NCBI RefSeq assembly: GCF_025685575.1
Contig: NZ_JAGSYD010000003.1
Coordinates: 682,001-746,000 of the forward strand
DNA length: 64,000 nucleotides
Origin: Granulicella cerasi
GTDB taxonomy: Bacteria > Acidobacteriota > Terriglobia > Terriglobales > Acidobacteriaceae
Reading direction: 5' to 3'
Shown here: in pieces, positions 9,867 through 18,811 of the stretch
How the letters are laid out: each line of letters starts with the position of its first letter
How positions within the stretch are numbered: position 1 is the first letter of the stretch
The notes under the pieces: model-generated
The model's database searches: none
Told to the model about the DNA's origin: nothing
Seen by the model: the letters and a program-made list of their open reading frames with translations, nothing else
Translations under genes and position numbers: made by a program

Positions 9867-9925
9867 TGTGGCCGGGCGCGATATTTGAGAGTGGCTGCCG
9901 TAGTAAACGAGAGTGACTCTCAAAT
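9867..9925. repeat. left prophage end with transposase-type sites
   Basis: Terminal TGTG at 9867, first site TGAGAGTGGC at 9886-9895, and a related CGAGAGTGAC at 9908-9917. The second site overlaps its own inverse, giving the palindrome GAGAGT-G-ACTCTC (9909-9921). ATTTGAGAGT at the first site reappears inverted as ACTCTCAAAT at 9916-9925. These are the best candidates for L1/L2-type transposase binding sites. Confidence 0.75.
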
Positions 9926-9940
9926 AGCTCGCCATACCGC

Positions 9941-12244
9941 CTAAATTGTGACCACGAGGATCGGGTATGTGTTGGTCGGCCAGCCCGTTCCAGTACCGGC
10001 GTAATAGCCGAAGGTGGGCAAGGTTCCGTCGCCTGGATCGACGACGAGCAGCGTTACCGTACCGCTTGGCAGTGTGCTCCAAGCAGCGTTACTGTACGCG
10101 GTCGTCGTCGGCCTGCCAAGGATCTGCATCACGAGATCGGGAATGGCGTAATACGAACCAGTGGTGGTCGTGCCGCCACCACTGCCACCACTGCCACCAC
10201 TGCCACCGCTGCCTGAGCCTCCACCGCTCCCGCTACCGCCTGAGCCATCGCCCGGATCAACAGGGGTGATCGGATCGGGGTCTTCGACTGGCTGCTCTGG
10301 CAAGTTCGAGTCCGCCTGGGCGTCCCCCGTCGAGCCCGTGCTGTCGTCCGATCCCGCCTCCCCGGAAGATGCGCTCGATATCGGCGCGCTTGTGGTGCCT
10401 GTGGTCTTCGGCGTAAATACACCACCGGAGATAGAACCGAAGGTGGCTTTCAGCGTCCAAGCGACGTTCGTCAGCTTCTGGCTAGTGCCCAGGTACTTCA
10501 GCCGTGCACTCTGAATCGTTCGCAGTGAGTCTGTGGCGGGGTCGGCGACGACGTTATAGGACGCCTCGTCATAGGAGCGAAACTCGATGTCAATCGACCC
10601 GAGGCTAGTCCGTGTTGCCGGTTTGTGGCTGAAAGAAGTGATGACGTATTCACCGGCGTAGGTGAAGCTCAACTCTTCTTCGATCGTGAAGCGGCCCTTG
10701 GCTTCCCCAGGACGCATCGCGATGAAAGCGCGCCCTTGAGCGTCAACGGCATCTTCACGAACGGTGACGCTGCCTGTGAGAGGCGCTTTCCAGCCCTCTA
10801 CATCGCGGCCCAGCTCGTAGTTGCGCTGAAACTGCATGAGACGGTTTGCCTGGTCGTACGTCATGTTGCCGAGGTCATATTGAACGTCCACGGTATTCGG
10901 CAGAGGCGTGATCCCAGGTGCGACCATCCCCGAAGCGCGCTGATGTCTGCGGTGTTGCACCGTGTTGGGAGAGCGCGGCTTGAAGCGTGAGTTCTGCGTA
11001 CCGATGTAACCACCGGTGACATTCAGGCTCTTCGTCGGCCCGATGCCCCAGATCGCCGGATTGCTCACCGTGGGATCGGGGTCGGAATAAGCGCCATAGT
11101 CACCATGAGCGGCAGCGTTCGAAGAGTCGCCGTAATAGAACGTCGAGCCTCCTGTGAAGGGGCAGATGCCACCAGCGTCGAAGAACGCAAGCCATTCGCC
11201 GTTGTTCTGCACGCGCGTCCCCTCGGTGCGTTGACCGTTGTCGGTGTACATCGAGTTCACTGCGACGACTGCGGGGATGTCGAGGTCGCGGTACTGCGGG
11301 ATGAAGATGTTTGCCGATCGGCTGAGATCAGCTTTTTGCACCTGCAGCGAGCCTCGCTGAATATGTCCCGAGCCGAGCGAGAATTGGCTGACGTTGGCGT
11401 CACGACCATACAGCGCGATCTTGCCGTCTGTAGTGCTCAGATATGACCGGCAGGTGCGCAGCATCAGCTCCAGCATCGCGTTGAGGGTGCTGTTCGATGC
11501 GAAGACGTAGTTGCCGATATACATCGGTAGGCCGTTGGCACCCACCGCGTCATTACGCGCCGCGTGCGCCACGATCGACGGCCAATCAAAGAGGGCCTTC
11601 TCCGCAGCAGACAGGCCCTGAATCTGGGGCTTCTGACGCTTGATCTTGTAGCGCAGCAGGCACTCGATGATGTGCCATGTGGGATTCGTCGTGAAGCCAT
11701 AGCCGGTGACGTTGCCATTCACGTCGAAGTACCGGCAGCGAGCACCGCGAAAGACGCCATACGGCGCGAGCTGCGGATCGGTCGACGACCGGGTCGGGAT
11801 AGAACCCGTGTTGTGAGGCGTCAGCTCGATCGCCCACCAGGACATCCCAGAAAAGCTCTGAGGCGGCGTGATGGCGGGAATGACGCTGAGGTATGCATCG
11901 AAGCCTTGATCAGGCCCAGTGCTGACGAGAGCACTACCAAGCCCTATGGGCGTCCACGCGCCTGTGTGGAAGTGCGTGTAATAGGGATAGAGGCGCGGCA
12001 TGTCCGCAGTTGGGGGCCAGCTGCCTGCGAAGACCGGAGGAAGTGTGATCAGCACCTCTGCGGCCTCTTTGCCGAACTGCTCGATGCCGTCGCATTCGCC
12101 GTCGAAACCGATGAAGAAGCCGTACTTGTTGTTGTTCGGGTCGGTGATCGCAAACGCCTGATCGCCGCCGCCAGCGCCGTAGCCGAAGAGCACAGGCAAC
12201 GCTCGCTCGCCTTGCGAAGTGTAGGCAGGGTTGAGAACGCTCAT
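9941..12244 (-). CDS. phage tail tip / central hub protein
   Basis: A 767-residue protein at the end of the tail operon, the position of the tip-attachment or central-fibre protein in siphoviruses and B3-like transposable phages. The N-terminal third (YGAGGGDQAFAITDPNNNKY, then IIECLLRYKIKRQ) and middle (LELMLRTCRSYLSTTDGKI) resemble phage tail hub proteins. Then comes a Ser/Gly/Asp-rich region, a Gly-Ser linker at about residues 680-705, and a C-terminal domain of about 65 residues that could contact the host. Its stop lies only 74 bases from the prophage end. ATGA overlap with the upstream gene. Confidence 0.6.
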   Translation of the reverse strand: MSVLNPAYTSQGERALPVLFGYGAGGGDQAFAITDPNNNKYGFFIGFDGECDGIEQFGKEAAEVLITLPPVFAGSWPPTADMPRLYPYYTHFHTGAWTPIGLGSALVSTGPDQGFDAYLSVIPAITPPQSFSGMSWWAIELTPHNTGSIPTRSSTDPQLAPYGVFRGARCRYFDVNGNVTGYGFTTNPTWHIIECLLRYKIKRQKPQIQGLSAAEKALFDWPSIVAHAARNDAVGANGLPMYIGNYVFASNSTLNAMLELMLRTCRSYLSTTDGKIALYGRDANVSQFSLGSGHIQRGSLQVQKADLSRSANIFIPQYRDLDIPAVVAVNSMYTDNGQRTEGTRVQNNGEWLAFFDAGGICPFTGGSTFYYGDSSNAAAHGDYGAYSDPDPTVSNPAIWGIGPTKSLNVTGGYIGTQNSRFKPRSPNTVQHRRHQRASGMVAPGITPLPNTVDVQYDLGNMTYDQANRLMQFQRNYELGRDVEGWKAPLTGSVTVREDAVDAQGRAFIAMRPGEAKGRFTIEEELSFTYAGEYVITSFSHKPATRTSLGSIDIEFRSYDEASYNVVADPATDSLRTIQSARLKYLGTSQKLTNVAWTLKATFGSISGGVFTPKTTGTTSAPISSASSGEAGSDDSTGSTGDAQADSNLPEQPVEDPDPITPVDPGDGSGGSGSGGGSGSGGSGGSGGSGGGTTTTGSYYAIPDLVMQILGRPTTTAYSNAAWSTLPSGTVTLLVVDPGDGTLPTFGYYAGTGTGWPTNTYPILVVTI
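10176..10211. repeat. 9-bp tandem repeat encoding a Gly-Gly-Ser linker
   Basis: Three perfect copies of CCACCACTG and a fourth with one change (CCACCGCTG). On the minus strand they encode the flexible linker before the C-terminal domain of the tail tip protein. Copy number could vary by slippage. Confidence 0.85.
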
Positions 12245-12885
12245 GCAGGTCTCCGAAGGTTGATTGACGTCAGCGGTGCGGGCTGTGCGTAAGCGGCTGC
12301 GGGGAGTGCGATCGCGCTGTTATCCCACTGAGTCACGACACCCTTGAAGCGATTACGCTGAGAGCAGCTGCCCCAATCGTTGTTGCAGGGCGTCGTGGAC
12401 GTTGAACCGCACGCGTCCGAACCGAAGGTGACCGCACAGTTCTCTGAAATCTGACAATCGGGAGCTTTGATCTCACTCCAGTTACCGATGTCCTTCAAGG
12501 ACAGCCGTAACGCGTCGCCGCCGTCTTCCACGTCTGCGACCGCCCCCAGCACCAAGATCAAGCTCGACTCAGCTGCAGGCGACCACAGCTGGTAGATGAA
12601 CTGCGAACCCCAGAGTTCCTCCGTCGCGAAGTAGCGAGAGCCCAACCGCTCGACCGTGTTGCCGCTTAGATTCTCGATCACCGCCGTGGCCGAAGAGGTT
12701 GTCAACGTGTCGGTGAACTTGAAGGATGGAGGCTGAATGAGTCCGTTCGAAAATTGTGCATTCTGAATGCCTCCCACATCAAAACGCGACAGCAATGCGG
12801 GCGCGAGGATCGGTGCGGTCGCATAGTAGAGACGCGTACCGCTAATGGTCTGAAGACTGAGGAGACTGATAGGAGAGTGGATCAT
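12241..12885 (-). CDS. phage tail protein, BR0599/DUF2163-like
   Basis: A 214-residue protein. Its end has a cysteine pattern (FGSDACGSTSTTPCNNDWGS, then CSQRNRFKGV) like the C-terminal domain of the phage BR0599/DUF2163 family, which sits at the tail tip of siphoviruses and gene transfer agents. It is ATGA-overlapped with genes on both sides (12244 and 12882), which suggests translational coupling. The assignment rests on this pattern and the position before the tip protein. Confidence 0.5.
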   Translation of the reverse strand: MIHSPISLLSLQTISGTRLYYATAPILAPALLSRFDVGGIQNAQFSNGLIQPPSFKFTDTLTTSSATAVIENLSGNTVERLGSRYFATEELWGSQFIYQLWSPAAESSLILVLGAVADVEDGGDALRLSLKDIGNWSEIKAPDCQISENCAVTFGSDACGSTSTTPCNNDWGSCSQRNRFKGVVTQWDNSAIALPAAAYAQPAPLTSINLRRPA

Positions 12886-13784
12886 TGAATCACCTTCACC
12901 ATCGGGAAGATGACCGTCGACGCAGTCGAGCTGCTACCGTTCGCTCCCTGAGCCACAAGCTTCAGACGGTGCCGACCTAGCGGTATCCAGTAAGAGATAA
13001 CGGTAAGGCTCGACGGCCCGCTCGAACCGGAGCTCACGAAGAGGGACAGCGGGTAGAGTCCGCCCGCATAGTTGGCTACATCCCCAGTCGAAAGATCGAT
13101 CCCCTGAAGAGAGAGCACTCCATCCACATACAGGTCGCAGACGCCGAGATCCGCACTCAGCCGGAGTTCCATGAAGAAGCCCCAGCCGACATACTCTGTC
13201 TGTGCAAAGGCTGCTGCCGGAGCATTGAGGCAGCGGAGCTCGCGCGAAGAGGTGTCGAGAATACTCGTGCCTGCGGCGACAGCAGCAGGTGTCTGTGGGC
13301 AGTCCCAGACGCCGCCCGACGTGTAAGCCTCATACTCGCCAAGGTCATTGATCACTGGCACGATGATGCTCTCGTTGAAGATGTCGGTCGGATAGCTCTG
13401 CATCGCGCATCCTGGAATCTCTTCAAACGTGACCTTGACTGTGTACTTGAGGTTCGCGGTGTGGGTGTCGTCTTCGTACTTAGTGAAGCGGCCAACATGC
13501 TGGCGACCGTTATTGTCGTGGTCGATCAGGGTGAAGAAGCCGCGTTTGAACTGGCGAAAGAAGCGCTTGATGTAGCGGACTTGTTCGATCGGGCGATCGA
13601 CGAAGGTCAGCTCGAAGCTGTAACCGTCATCGTTGACGGCGCGCTCTCCCCACGAACCATATTGAGGACGCGACGATGCGAAATTGTCGCCGGGCTTACG
13701 CGGCGATCCATAGTTCCAGTTCGTGTTGAAGCCGAGCGTCTCATCAAAACCCGTGCTCGGATTGAAGATATCGATACTAGCCAA
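12882..13784 (-). CDS. distal-tail-type phage protein
   Basis: A 300-residue protein immediately after the tape measure gene, where distal tail proteins lie. The N-terminal half (FVDRPIEQVRYIKRFFRQ, FFTLIDHDNNGRQHVGRF, TVKVTFEEIPG) looks like a phage tail DUF2460-type domain. The C-terminal half is beta-rich, low in charge and carbohydrate-binding-like (lectin fold suspected, not proven). The best start is TTG at 13784, with GGAG six bases upstream and an 8-base overlap with the tape measure stop. Confidence 0.5.
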   Translation of the reverse strand: MASIDIFNPSTGFDETLGFNTNWNYGSPRKPGDNFASSRPQYGSWGERAVNDDGYSFELTFVDRPIEQVRYIKRFFRQFKRGFFTLIDHDNNGRQHVGRFTKYEDDTHTANLKYTVKVTFEEIPGCAMQSYPTDIFNESIIVPVINDLGEYEAYTSGGVWDCPQTPAAVAAGTSILDTSSRELRCLNAPAAAFAQTEYVGWGFFMELRLSADLGVCDLYVDGVLSLQGIDLSTGDVANYAGGLYPLSLFVSSGSSGPSSLTVISYWIPLGRHRLKLVAQGANGSSSTASTVIFPMVKVIQ

Positions 13785-16700
13785 TGGCGTCTCCTGCGTA
13801 GAATCCCGTGCGGCGGTTCTGCGACGCATTGATCGCTTCAGTGCCGCCATCTTCGAGGAAGCTCTTGAAACCCTTCAGGTCGAGGAGCGAGTAGTTGTGC
13901 TCGTGGTTGACGTTCGTGACTCCACCGGAGGCACCCACGTTGCCACCAGCGGCCTGCAGGTATCGTGAAGCCATATCGACCGGCGAAGCACCGGCATTCA
14001 TCGCCGCGACGTATGGGGCATGAGTCTGCATCGCATTCACGCTCACGACACCTTCACCCAGCATCGCGTGAATGAAGCCTTCGTTGGGCGAAGTAGCGAA
14101 GTCGTGGAATCCGCTGATGACGCCGCCTGTATGGAACTGCGCTGCAGAACGCGTCATGTAGCTGCTACCGCTGGATGCAAGGCGCTCAACTTCGCTCACT
14201 GCGTACGCGACTTCTTTGTCGAGATAGTTGCTCTTCACCCAATCAGCGGCAGACTGGCTGAAGTGCGTCGACATGTACTCGTAACCGGTCGCGCCATCGG
14301 CGTTGATCTGCGAGACGGCGCTCATGTAGTCGCCGCCGCCCTGACCAAAGTCGTTCTTGACGCCCTCGATCTCAGGCTTCAGTGTCTGGTTGAAGTAGTC
14401 GCGCGCTTTATCGCGACCCGCGATTCCAAGCGCCTGGCCGACAGCGTTGACGGTCGCACCTGCCACGGCACCCGCCGCAGCGCCGATCGCAGCGCCTTCG
14501 GGACCGGCAAACATGCCGATCGCGCCACCCATTGCCGCGCCGCTGGAAGCGCCAGAGAGCAGCCCATTGGCTCCGGTCTGCGAGAAGGAGTCATAGACGC
14601 CCTTCGCACCGCTGTAAGCGCCATAGGCCAGCGTTGCATCTGTAGCTGCGGTGCCAAGCCAGGATGAGGATGACGTTGAGGCTGCGTTCGCATCATCCTC
14701 GGCCTGCCCACGTGTGCTCCATGCAGCGTCGTCGTCGCCGGAGGAGGCCGAGCTCGCAGCAGCTGATTGACGGGAATACTGCGCGATCGACTGAATGCCC
14801 GACGCAACGCCCGAGATCGACGATGAGACATTGCCACTGCTGATGCCCGCACCGGTTCCGGCTGCGGTGCTGGAGTAGCCCGTACCACCACTACCACCGG
14901 TAAGCGGAACGGAGCCGTCAGTCGCTGTGCCGGTGGTGCCGCCGATCCCAAGCACCTGCGCAATGCTACTTCCACCTGAAAGCGCAGTGCTGTTGCCGCC
15001 GAGATGCACAGAGCTGAGAGACGAGCCAAGGAACGACTGGAATGTCTTGGTGCGCATGATCCAGTCAGCGATGATCTCGAAGAACATCTGCTGCATCTTG
15101 CTCTTGATGAACTCGACCGGATTCGTGAAGGCCTGCTGCAACGAACCTGCAAGCTGATCGCGGAGTTGCATCTGCTGCTCGGCAATCTGCGCGTCAGCGG
15201 TGCGTTCGATGTCCTGGCGACGTTGCGCGACCTCTTGCCACGTCAGGCTCTCCTTGCTGGCATCCTGATCGAGCTTTGCGAGGCGCTGATCCTCTTGCGC
15301 CTGAATCTCCGTAAGCGTGCTGCGATACGCCGAAGCCCAACCAGCGAGGCCGCTCTGTCGCACGCGTGATTCAGCCTGCGCTGCTTCGCGCGCGATCTGC
15401 AGATCCTCCGCCTGGTTGCGTGCGCTGAGTTCGCGGCGCTGGCGATCGCCGTCGGCGTCGACAGCTTGCGATGCCTGATGATATGAATCCTGAGCGTCCT
15501 GCGGGGCCGTGGTGCCGCCGAAGGTCGTGTTGAAGGACTTATCAAGCTCTGCGTGCGCGCGCGCCACAGACGCCTCGATACGCCCCAGCGCGCCGGTAGC
15601 GGCGTCAGCACGCTCAGCTGCTAGAGCCTTGGTGCGCTCGGTGTAGTCGCGATCGAGCTGCTCCATGCCCTGATCGGCAACGAGCTGCGCCGCACGGCGC
15701 TGCTCTGCAGCAGCAGCCGGATCGAGCGTGCGATCGGTATTGATGTCTTCAATCTTGGCGGCGTGTTCGCCCTGGATGCGAGCAGCGCCGGTGAGGCCCG
15801 TGAGCTGCGCATCGCGCACCATCTTCTGTGCGGCCAGCTGCTGAGCTTCGATGCGCTGCTCCTGCTCCGCCGCGAAGCGCTCACGAACAGCCGCAGTCTC
15901 CGCAGCCATACCTTGCTGCGAGAGTTCGCCTTCGCGCCACTTTCGCACGATGGCATCGATAGAGTGTTCCATCGCAGACTGATACTTTGCTTCGCCTTCG
16001 AGTCCAGCTTCGACGGCCTGATTGCGAAGGCCGACGACCTCGTCATGCTCCTTGCGCGCAAGGTTGGTAGACTTCGCAGCGTAGCTCTCATTCGCTGCGT
16101 CGACAGCGCGGTTGTAATCCGCAAGACCGGCGTTCTGGTCGACCGGATGCACCTGCTGCAGATCCTGAGCTGCCACACCACGCTTTGCCTGAGCGTCTCG
16201 CACAGCCTGCTCCGCTTTGGTCAGATCCTGCTCGTGTGCAAGCGCCTGCTGTCGGGCGAGCTTAGCCTCGGCGATCGCGTTATCACGCTCACGAGTTGCT
16301 TGCGAGTAGCCGAGCAGCGATGATGCCTGCGCCGAGTCGCGAGTTTTCAATCTATCAGCGTCATCTTGCCGAGTGATGTCGTTACGACGCATGTTCGCTG
16401 TATCCCGACGCGCGTAAGCATCGGCTAGATCAGCGTCATCCTTTTCGTTGAAGATGTTCGGAGTGTGCGGCTGTCCGTGGTTGATCTGCACGCCGCTACG
16501 CGCAGCTTCTGCATCCCCGGCTTGGATTGCGAGCTCGCGCACATACTGTAGGAACCCGCCACCGAGCTTATCGGCTCCTGCAACAGAGCGCTTGCGTTCT
16601 AGATCGGCAATCTGCTGATTAGCCTCTCGAAGTAACCCCACACTCGTTTCAAGGGAAGCTTCATCAAAGAGCCGCGTATTCGCAGATTTGCCCGCACTCT

Positions 16701-17457
16701 GCAGGTATTTGTCCACCTGCTGGTTGACGTTGAAGAAGCGCTCGTAAGCTTCATCTAGACCTTTCGCGATATGGCTACCAATCTCAAATGCAGAGATCGC
16801 CACGATACCGGTGGTGAGGCCAGCAATCGCAGCCGTGACAGCAGGCATGCGCGAGAGCATCGACTCCAGCGCGCGCGGCAGCTGGAGGCCGAAGACCTGC
16901 GAGAGCAACCGCACCTTGTCGAGCGCAGAAGCTGTGTGCGTCGAGGTCGTATTGCCGAAGCGCTCCGCAGCATCCGAAGCTGGGTTGATTTTGTTCGGCA
17001 TGTTCGCAAACGCATTGCCGAGGTTTTCCATGTCGGCCTGCGCCGTACCGAAGATCTCGAAGCTGTGCGCCAGCTTCGTCATCGGGCCTTGCCACATCTG
17101 TTGGCTGTTGAAGTTCTCCTTCTGGGCGCGGTTGATGTTGTCCATCATGGACGACATCTCAGGCGTTGCCGGTGCCTTCGTCTGCTGCTGCGACTTTTGC
17201 GCCGTGGCGACGCGTTCGATCGCTGCCGCAGCCGCTGCAGCTGCCGTGGTGATCTTGTCGTAGCTCTCCGTCGCGGCGACGGTCTTCGAGGTGTTCTGAT
17301 CGAGTGCACCGCTAAAGCCCGCGACCGCAGAGCTGACATTGCCCATCGCAGCGGCGCCGTTCTTGCCGAGCGACGTGAAGCTGTCCTCGACCTTCTGCAC
17401 CATTTGCGGCGTGCCGTTATCGTCGAGTTGGATTTGGATAGAGACGACGTTCGGCAT
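13777..17457 (-). CDS. tail tape measure protein
   Basis: A 1226-residue protein, the largest in the phage. Long stretches are Ala/Gln/Arg/Glu-rich helix (residues about 250-800, for example QALAHEQDLTKAEQAVRDAQ). A hydrophobic Gly/Ala zipper lies at about residues 960-1010 (AAMGGAIGMFAGPEGAAIGA), as in membrane-contacting tape measures. By the known rule of about 0.15 nm of tail per residue, a tail near 180 nm is expected. Together with a tube gene but no sheath gene, this points to a long non-contractile tail. Confidence 0.88.
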   Translation of the reverse strand: MPNVVSIQIQLDDNGTPQMVQKVEDSFTSLGKNGAAAMGNVSSAVAGFSGALDQNTSKTVAATESYDKITTAAAAAAAAIERVATAQKSQQQTKAPATPEMSSMMDNINRAQKENFNSQQMWQGPMTKLAHSFEIFGTAQADMENLGNAFANMPNKINPASDAAERFGNTTSTHTASALDKVRLLSQVFGLQLPRALESMLSRMPAVTAAIAGLTTGIVAISAFEIGSHIAKGLDEAYERFFNVNQQVDKYLQSAGKSANTRLFDEASLETSVGLLREANQQIADLERKRSVAGADKLGGGFLQYVRELAIQAGDAEAARSGVQINHGQPHTPNIFNEKDDADLADAYARRDTANMRRNDITRQDDADRLKTRDSAQASSLLGYSQATRERDNAIAEAKLARQQALAHEQDLTKAEQAVRDAQAKRGVAAQDLQQVHPVDQNAGLADYNRAVDAANESYAAKSTNLARKEHDEVVGLRNQAVEAGLEGEAKYQSAMEHSIDAIVRKWREGELSQQGMAAETAAVRERFAAEQEQRIEAQQLAAQKMVRDAQLTGLTGAARIQGEHAAKIEDINTDRTLDPAAAAEQRRAAQLVADQGMEQLDRDYTERTKALAAERADAATGALGRIEASVARAHAELDKSFNTTFGGTTAPQDAQDSYHQASQAVDADGDRQRRELSARNQAEDLQIAREAAQAESRVRQSGLAGWASAYRSTLTEIQAQEDQRLAKLDQDASKESLTWQEVAQRRQDIERTADAQIAEQQMQLRDQLAGSLQQAFTNPVEFIKSKMQQMFFEIIADWIMRTKTFQSFLGSSLSSVHLGGNSTALSGGSSIAQVLGIGGTTGTATDGSVPLTGGSGGTGYSSTAAGTGAGISSGNVSSSISGVASGIQSIAQYSRQSAAASSASSGDDDAAWSTRGQAEDDANAASTSSSSWLGTAATDATLAYGAYSGAKGVYDSFSQTGANGLLSGASSGAAMGGAIGMFAGPEGAAIGAAAGAVAGATVNAVGQALGIAGRDKARDYFNQTLKPEIEGVKNDFGQGGGDYMSAVSQINADGATGYEYMSTHFSQSAADWVKSNYLDKEVAYAVSEVERLASSGSSYMTRSAAQFHTGGVISGFHDFATSPNEGFIHAMLGEGVVSVNAMQTHAPYVAAMNAGASPVDMASRYLQAAGGNVGASGGVTNVNHEHNYSLLDLKGFKSFLEDGGTEAINASQNRRTGFYAGDAIG

Positions 17458-17864
17458 TAGCGCTTACTCCGTGAATAGCTACAGGCTTTGCAGGATGGTG
17501 CGAGACGGCTGTCCTGACGCACGCCGCACGCTGGGCAGAAGGGGTGCTCGTGATCGAACTCGGCGCGAGCGGAGCGCACAGCCTGCAGGCCGAGTACTTC
17601 CGCACGCGTCAGATCGTGCGACGTGAAGGTGATGCCCAGCTCCATGCTGGTGGAAATATCGAGCAGGTGCGCAGCCCATCCGTAGTAGCCCGGCGACATC
17701 TGCCGTCCGTCTATGCTCTCGATCGCCCGTTCGCGCGTCTCGCGATCGGCAGTGCGCATGGCCTGCGCGATCGCTTGCCGTTGGAACGACTCCTCGAACA
17801 GGGCGAGGCACGCGAGGCGAACGCCTTCGATGTCCCGCTCTACCTGGATGGGCTGCACCTGCAT
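17457..17864 (-). CDS. phage protein with C-terminal zinc ribbon, tail-chaperone position
   Basis: A 135-residue protein just upstream of the tape measure gene, where the frameshifted part of tail assembly chaperones usually lies. Helical N-terminus, then HPFCPACGVRQ and SCKACSYSR, giving two CxxC pairs likely to hold zinc. It has its own ATG at 17864, four bases after the preceding stop, and I see no slippery heptamer at the end of the preceding gene. So it is more likely separately translated than a frameshift product. Function not known. Confidence 0.5.
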   Translation of the reverse strand: MQVQPIQVERDIEGVRLACLALFEESFQRQAIAQAMRTADRETRERAIESIDGRQMSPGYYGWAAHLLDISTSMELGITFTSHDLTRAEVLGLQAVRSARAEFDHEHPFCPACGVRQDSRLAPSCKACSYSRSKR

Positions 17865-17867
17865 GGG

Positions 17868-18629
17868 TTAGGCCGCTGCCTCCGTCTGCGGTGCAAACTT
17901 CGCAGCCGCAGCGTCCTCGACGCGGAAGAGCTGAATCGCGGCCATGTACTTGTGCATGTCGTCCATCTCGGCCTTGATCGCTTCCGGGTGAGTGAGAGGC
18001 TGGCCGTCAAAGGCATAGCCGTCCACGCTGATCACCAGCTCGTCGTACAGCTCGACGACGAGCGGCTGCACGCCACAGTACTGCGTGACACCACTACGAC
18101 CGCCACCGATGATGCGAGTGGTGTTGGCTGCACGGCGAAAACGCTGAAATTGCGCGTTGGTGGGCTTGCGAAGCACGTGAACGAGGCGCGTGTACTTGCG
18201 CGTGAAGCCGTCCCCGTCTCCACCCCACAGAGCTTCGAGAACGATCTCCTGCCCTTCGGGGTAGATCAGCTCATCTTCGTTCACCACGGGCAGCACGCCC
18301 GTCAGCAGTGCGCCAAGGGTCACACGATGCGTCTGCGGGATCAACTGACGCCAGTTTTCAAGCTGCATCAGATCACGGTCGCCTGCAACCTTGTATCCCT
18401 CCGCGCGCACCAACACGCGTTCCACGAGGGCGATGCGTGCAGAGTCGAGGTCGCTGGAGTCAATGCGATCCGCGCCTTCCTGACGGCTGGTGACAGAAAT
18501 GGCGGCGAAGTACACAAGCCAATCCTCGTGGGTGATGCGACGGCAGGTCAGCGTGTAATCGCGGTTCTTCGCGGTGATGGTGTAGGCGCGCTCGGCGTCG
18601 AGCTCGAGCAGATCGGGCGTAGTAGACAT
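17868..18629 (-). CDS. phage tail protein, probable tail assembly chaperone
   Basis: A 253-residue soluble protein between the tube and tape measure genes. In long-tailed phages that slot holds the tape-measure chaperone. The sequence (YTLTCRRITHEDWLVYFAAI, VERVLVRAEGY) is helical and has no named motif. It has no visible paralogue in the window. The assignment is positional. Confidence 0.45.
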   Translation of the reverse strand: MSTTPDLLELDAERAYTITAKNRDYTLTCRRITHEDWLVYFAAISVTSRQEGADRIDSSDLDSARIALVERVLVRAEGYKVAGDRDLMQLENWRQLIPQTHRVTLGALLTGVLPVVNEDELIYPEGQEIVLEALWGGDGDGFTRKYTRLVHVLRKPTNAQFQRFRRAANTTRIIGGGRSGVTQYCGVQPLVVELYDELVISVDGYAFDGQPLTHPEAIKAEMDDMHKYMAAIQLFRVEDAAAAKFAPQTEAAA

Positions 18630-18774
18630 GGGTGTCCCTTTGAGATTTTGAGATTGCGATACAGAAAGGCTGGAGGAGCCTTGTACTTCAGAGCCATTGG
18701 CGAAGCGGTGCCTTGGCTACGGTCGGTGTAGGGTGCGACCGTTACAGCGAGGAAAGACGGGTGTAGTACGGCCA

Positions 18775-18804
18775 GGGCCGAGGAGCCACCCCACTCCTCG
18801 GCCC
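18775..18804 (-). other. intergenic stem-loop after the tail tube gene
   Basis: A perfect 11-bp inverted repeat GGGCCGAGGAG/CTCCTCGGCCC with loop CCACCCCA, just past the tube gene stop at 18812 on the minus-strand transcript. There is no U-tract, so an mRNA end or processing signal is likelier than a strong terminator. Confidence 0.65.
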
Positions 18805-18811
18805 ATCTTGT

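Noticed and set aside
10147..10260. Short repeats that might look like a CRISPR array
   Set aside because: They are in-frame codon repeats for a Gly-Ser linker, with no spacers.
17868..17872. Possible programmed frameshift joining the two tail-chaperone-position genes
   Set aside because: No slippery heptamer at the end of the upstream gene, and the second gene has its own ATG four bases later.
17544..18731. Plus-strand frame of 395 residues opposite the tail genes
   Set aside because: Lies fully opposite supported phage genes and has the Arg/His/Leu-rich composition of an antisense shadow.
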